Shown piece after piece: positions 63,338 through 64,000 of a stretch of 64,000 bases of DNA. The notes beneath the pieces were generated by a model that was not told the DNA's origin, did not search any database, and worked only from the letters and a program-made list of their open reading frames with translations. Origin of the DNA: Brevipalpus yothersi (Eukaryota > Arthropoda > Arachnida > Trombidiformes > Tenuipalpidae). Both the position numbers and the translations under genes were made by a program. Where the stretch lies: positions 492,478 through 556,477 of the forward strand of contig QZCP01000223.1 of the NCBI GenBank assembly GCA_003956705.1, read 5' to 3'. Positions within the stretch are counted from its first letter, which is position 1. Each line of letters starts with the position of its first letter.

Positions 63338-63935
63338 CTCTCTTGTTTAAATTCAAGAAAATATCCTACAATTTCATCGGAAATGATTGAGTAGCAACAA
63401 GAGACATTGAGACTAGATCACTTAGTCTTGGCCTCCCATTGAACTCCACTGGAAGATGAATTCTTTCTCTACTTTCATCCAAGAATACCTAGGAACAGTA
63501 AACGAAAATAGAATAATTCGAACATTCTCAATACTCATTTGTCTAGACAAGTTTTTCTCATTTTCTCAAATAGACATATTCTTCCAATTCAAAGCTCGTA
63601 TTCCATGCTCATTTTCAGGCTATTTTGAACAACCTCTCTTCTTATTCTTCTTCATCATCAAGATGAGCCTTCTCTTCTCTCTTCTTATCTGTTCACCTCA
63701 GAGGTGTAATTCAAAAGATTCACCAATCATATCAGTAATCTTCTTCTCTTTCTTTCTTTCTCTCTTTCTCTCTTCCTTTCTCGATCGTTTTGTTTCACAA
63801 CCAATATACACACCGATCGAAGAGTCTTTCTCACATAACTGAATGTTCGTTAATTTTTTCTCATGAGGTTCTCTACCATCTAATGGAAGGCACTTCTGAT
63901 GATGAGGTATGGCTGTTGAGAATGAGAAGAAGTGA

Positions 63936-63940
<5 letters not shown>

Positions 63941-64000
<60 letters not shown>
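63941..64000. repeat. (GA)n microsatellite at window edge, at least 60 bp
   Basis: Pure AG repeats continue to the last base, so the full length is unknown. Confidence 0.95.

Larger units (their letters stand above)
56588..64000. other. Microsatellite-rich DNA to window end, no recognisable gene
   Basis: Same character as before the transposon. Long tracts: CT at 57102-57159, 57771-57855, 58820-58860, 60622-60664 and 63302-63334; GA at 58466-58503; GT at 61854-61887; GA at 63941-64000, which runs off the end of the window. Open frames of 60-130 codons (for example 58270-58659, 63456-63842) are low-complexity or unrecognised. Confidence 0.5.

Overview
The window is nuclear DNA of an animal, almost certainly an arthropod. 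Genes are split by short GT-AG introns of mostly 65-800 bp, and the DNA is AT-rich with dense (CT)n/(GA)n microsatellites. It encodes an arthropod-type muscle myosin regulatory light chain and a SIFamide neuropeptide precursor. Compact genes, the SIFamide variant and the microsatellites would fit a mite or another small chelicerate, but that is inference. No tRNA, rRNA, CRISPR array or prokaryotic feature was seen.

Left part (1-35,000) is gene-dense. In order: an RFWD3-type RING/WD40 E3 ligase (-), SEC62 (+), prohibitin-1 (+), an unrecognised short multi-exon gene (-), muscle Mlc2 (+), a possible 74-residue two-exon gene (-), a SIFamide precursor (-), a His-rich single-exon membrane protein (+), eIF2-alpha (-), a candidate structured Pol III RNA, ZNRF-type E3 ligase (+), cardiolipin synthase (+), a catalytically dead S1 protease homologue (-), a decayed copy of the cardiolipin synthase 3' end, DDRGK1 (+), BiP/GRP78 (-), POLR3G/RPC7 (+), MESD/boca (+) and RagA (-). 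Several act in ER proteostasis (SEC62, eIF2-alpha, DDRGK1, BiP, MESD). BiP carries a perfect ER-stress-element match upstream.

Right part (35,000-64,000) has almost no recognisable coding sequence. It starts with a signal-peptide-like first exon at 36,501 ending in a good splice donor, followed by 27 kb of microsatellite-rich DNA that may be its first intron. One 0.9-kb inverted-repeat DNA transposon lies inside at 55,685-56,587.

The most unusual observations are these. (1) The first coding exon of SEC62 exists a second time, inverted, 569 bp away, and supplies the only start codon and N-terminus of the divergently transcribed RFWD3-like gene. (2) The SIFamide precursor can be completed by a tiny second exon carrying the family's C-x6-C motif, and its peptide has Leu where Phe is usual. 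(3) A roughly 370-nt multi-stem region ending in T7 between eIF2-alpha and ZNRF looks like an unannotated non-coding RNA.
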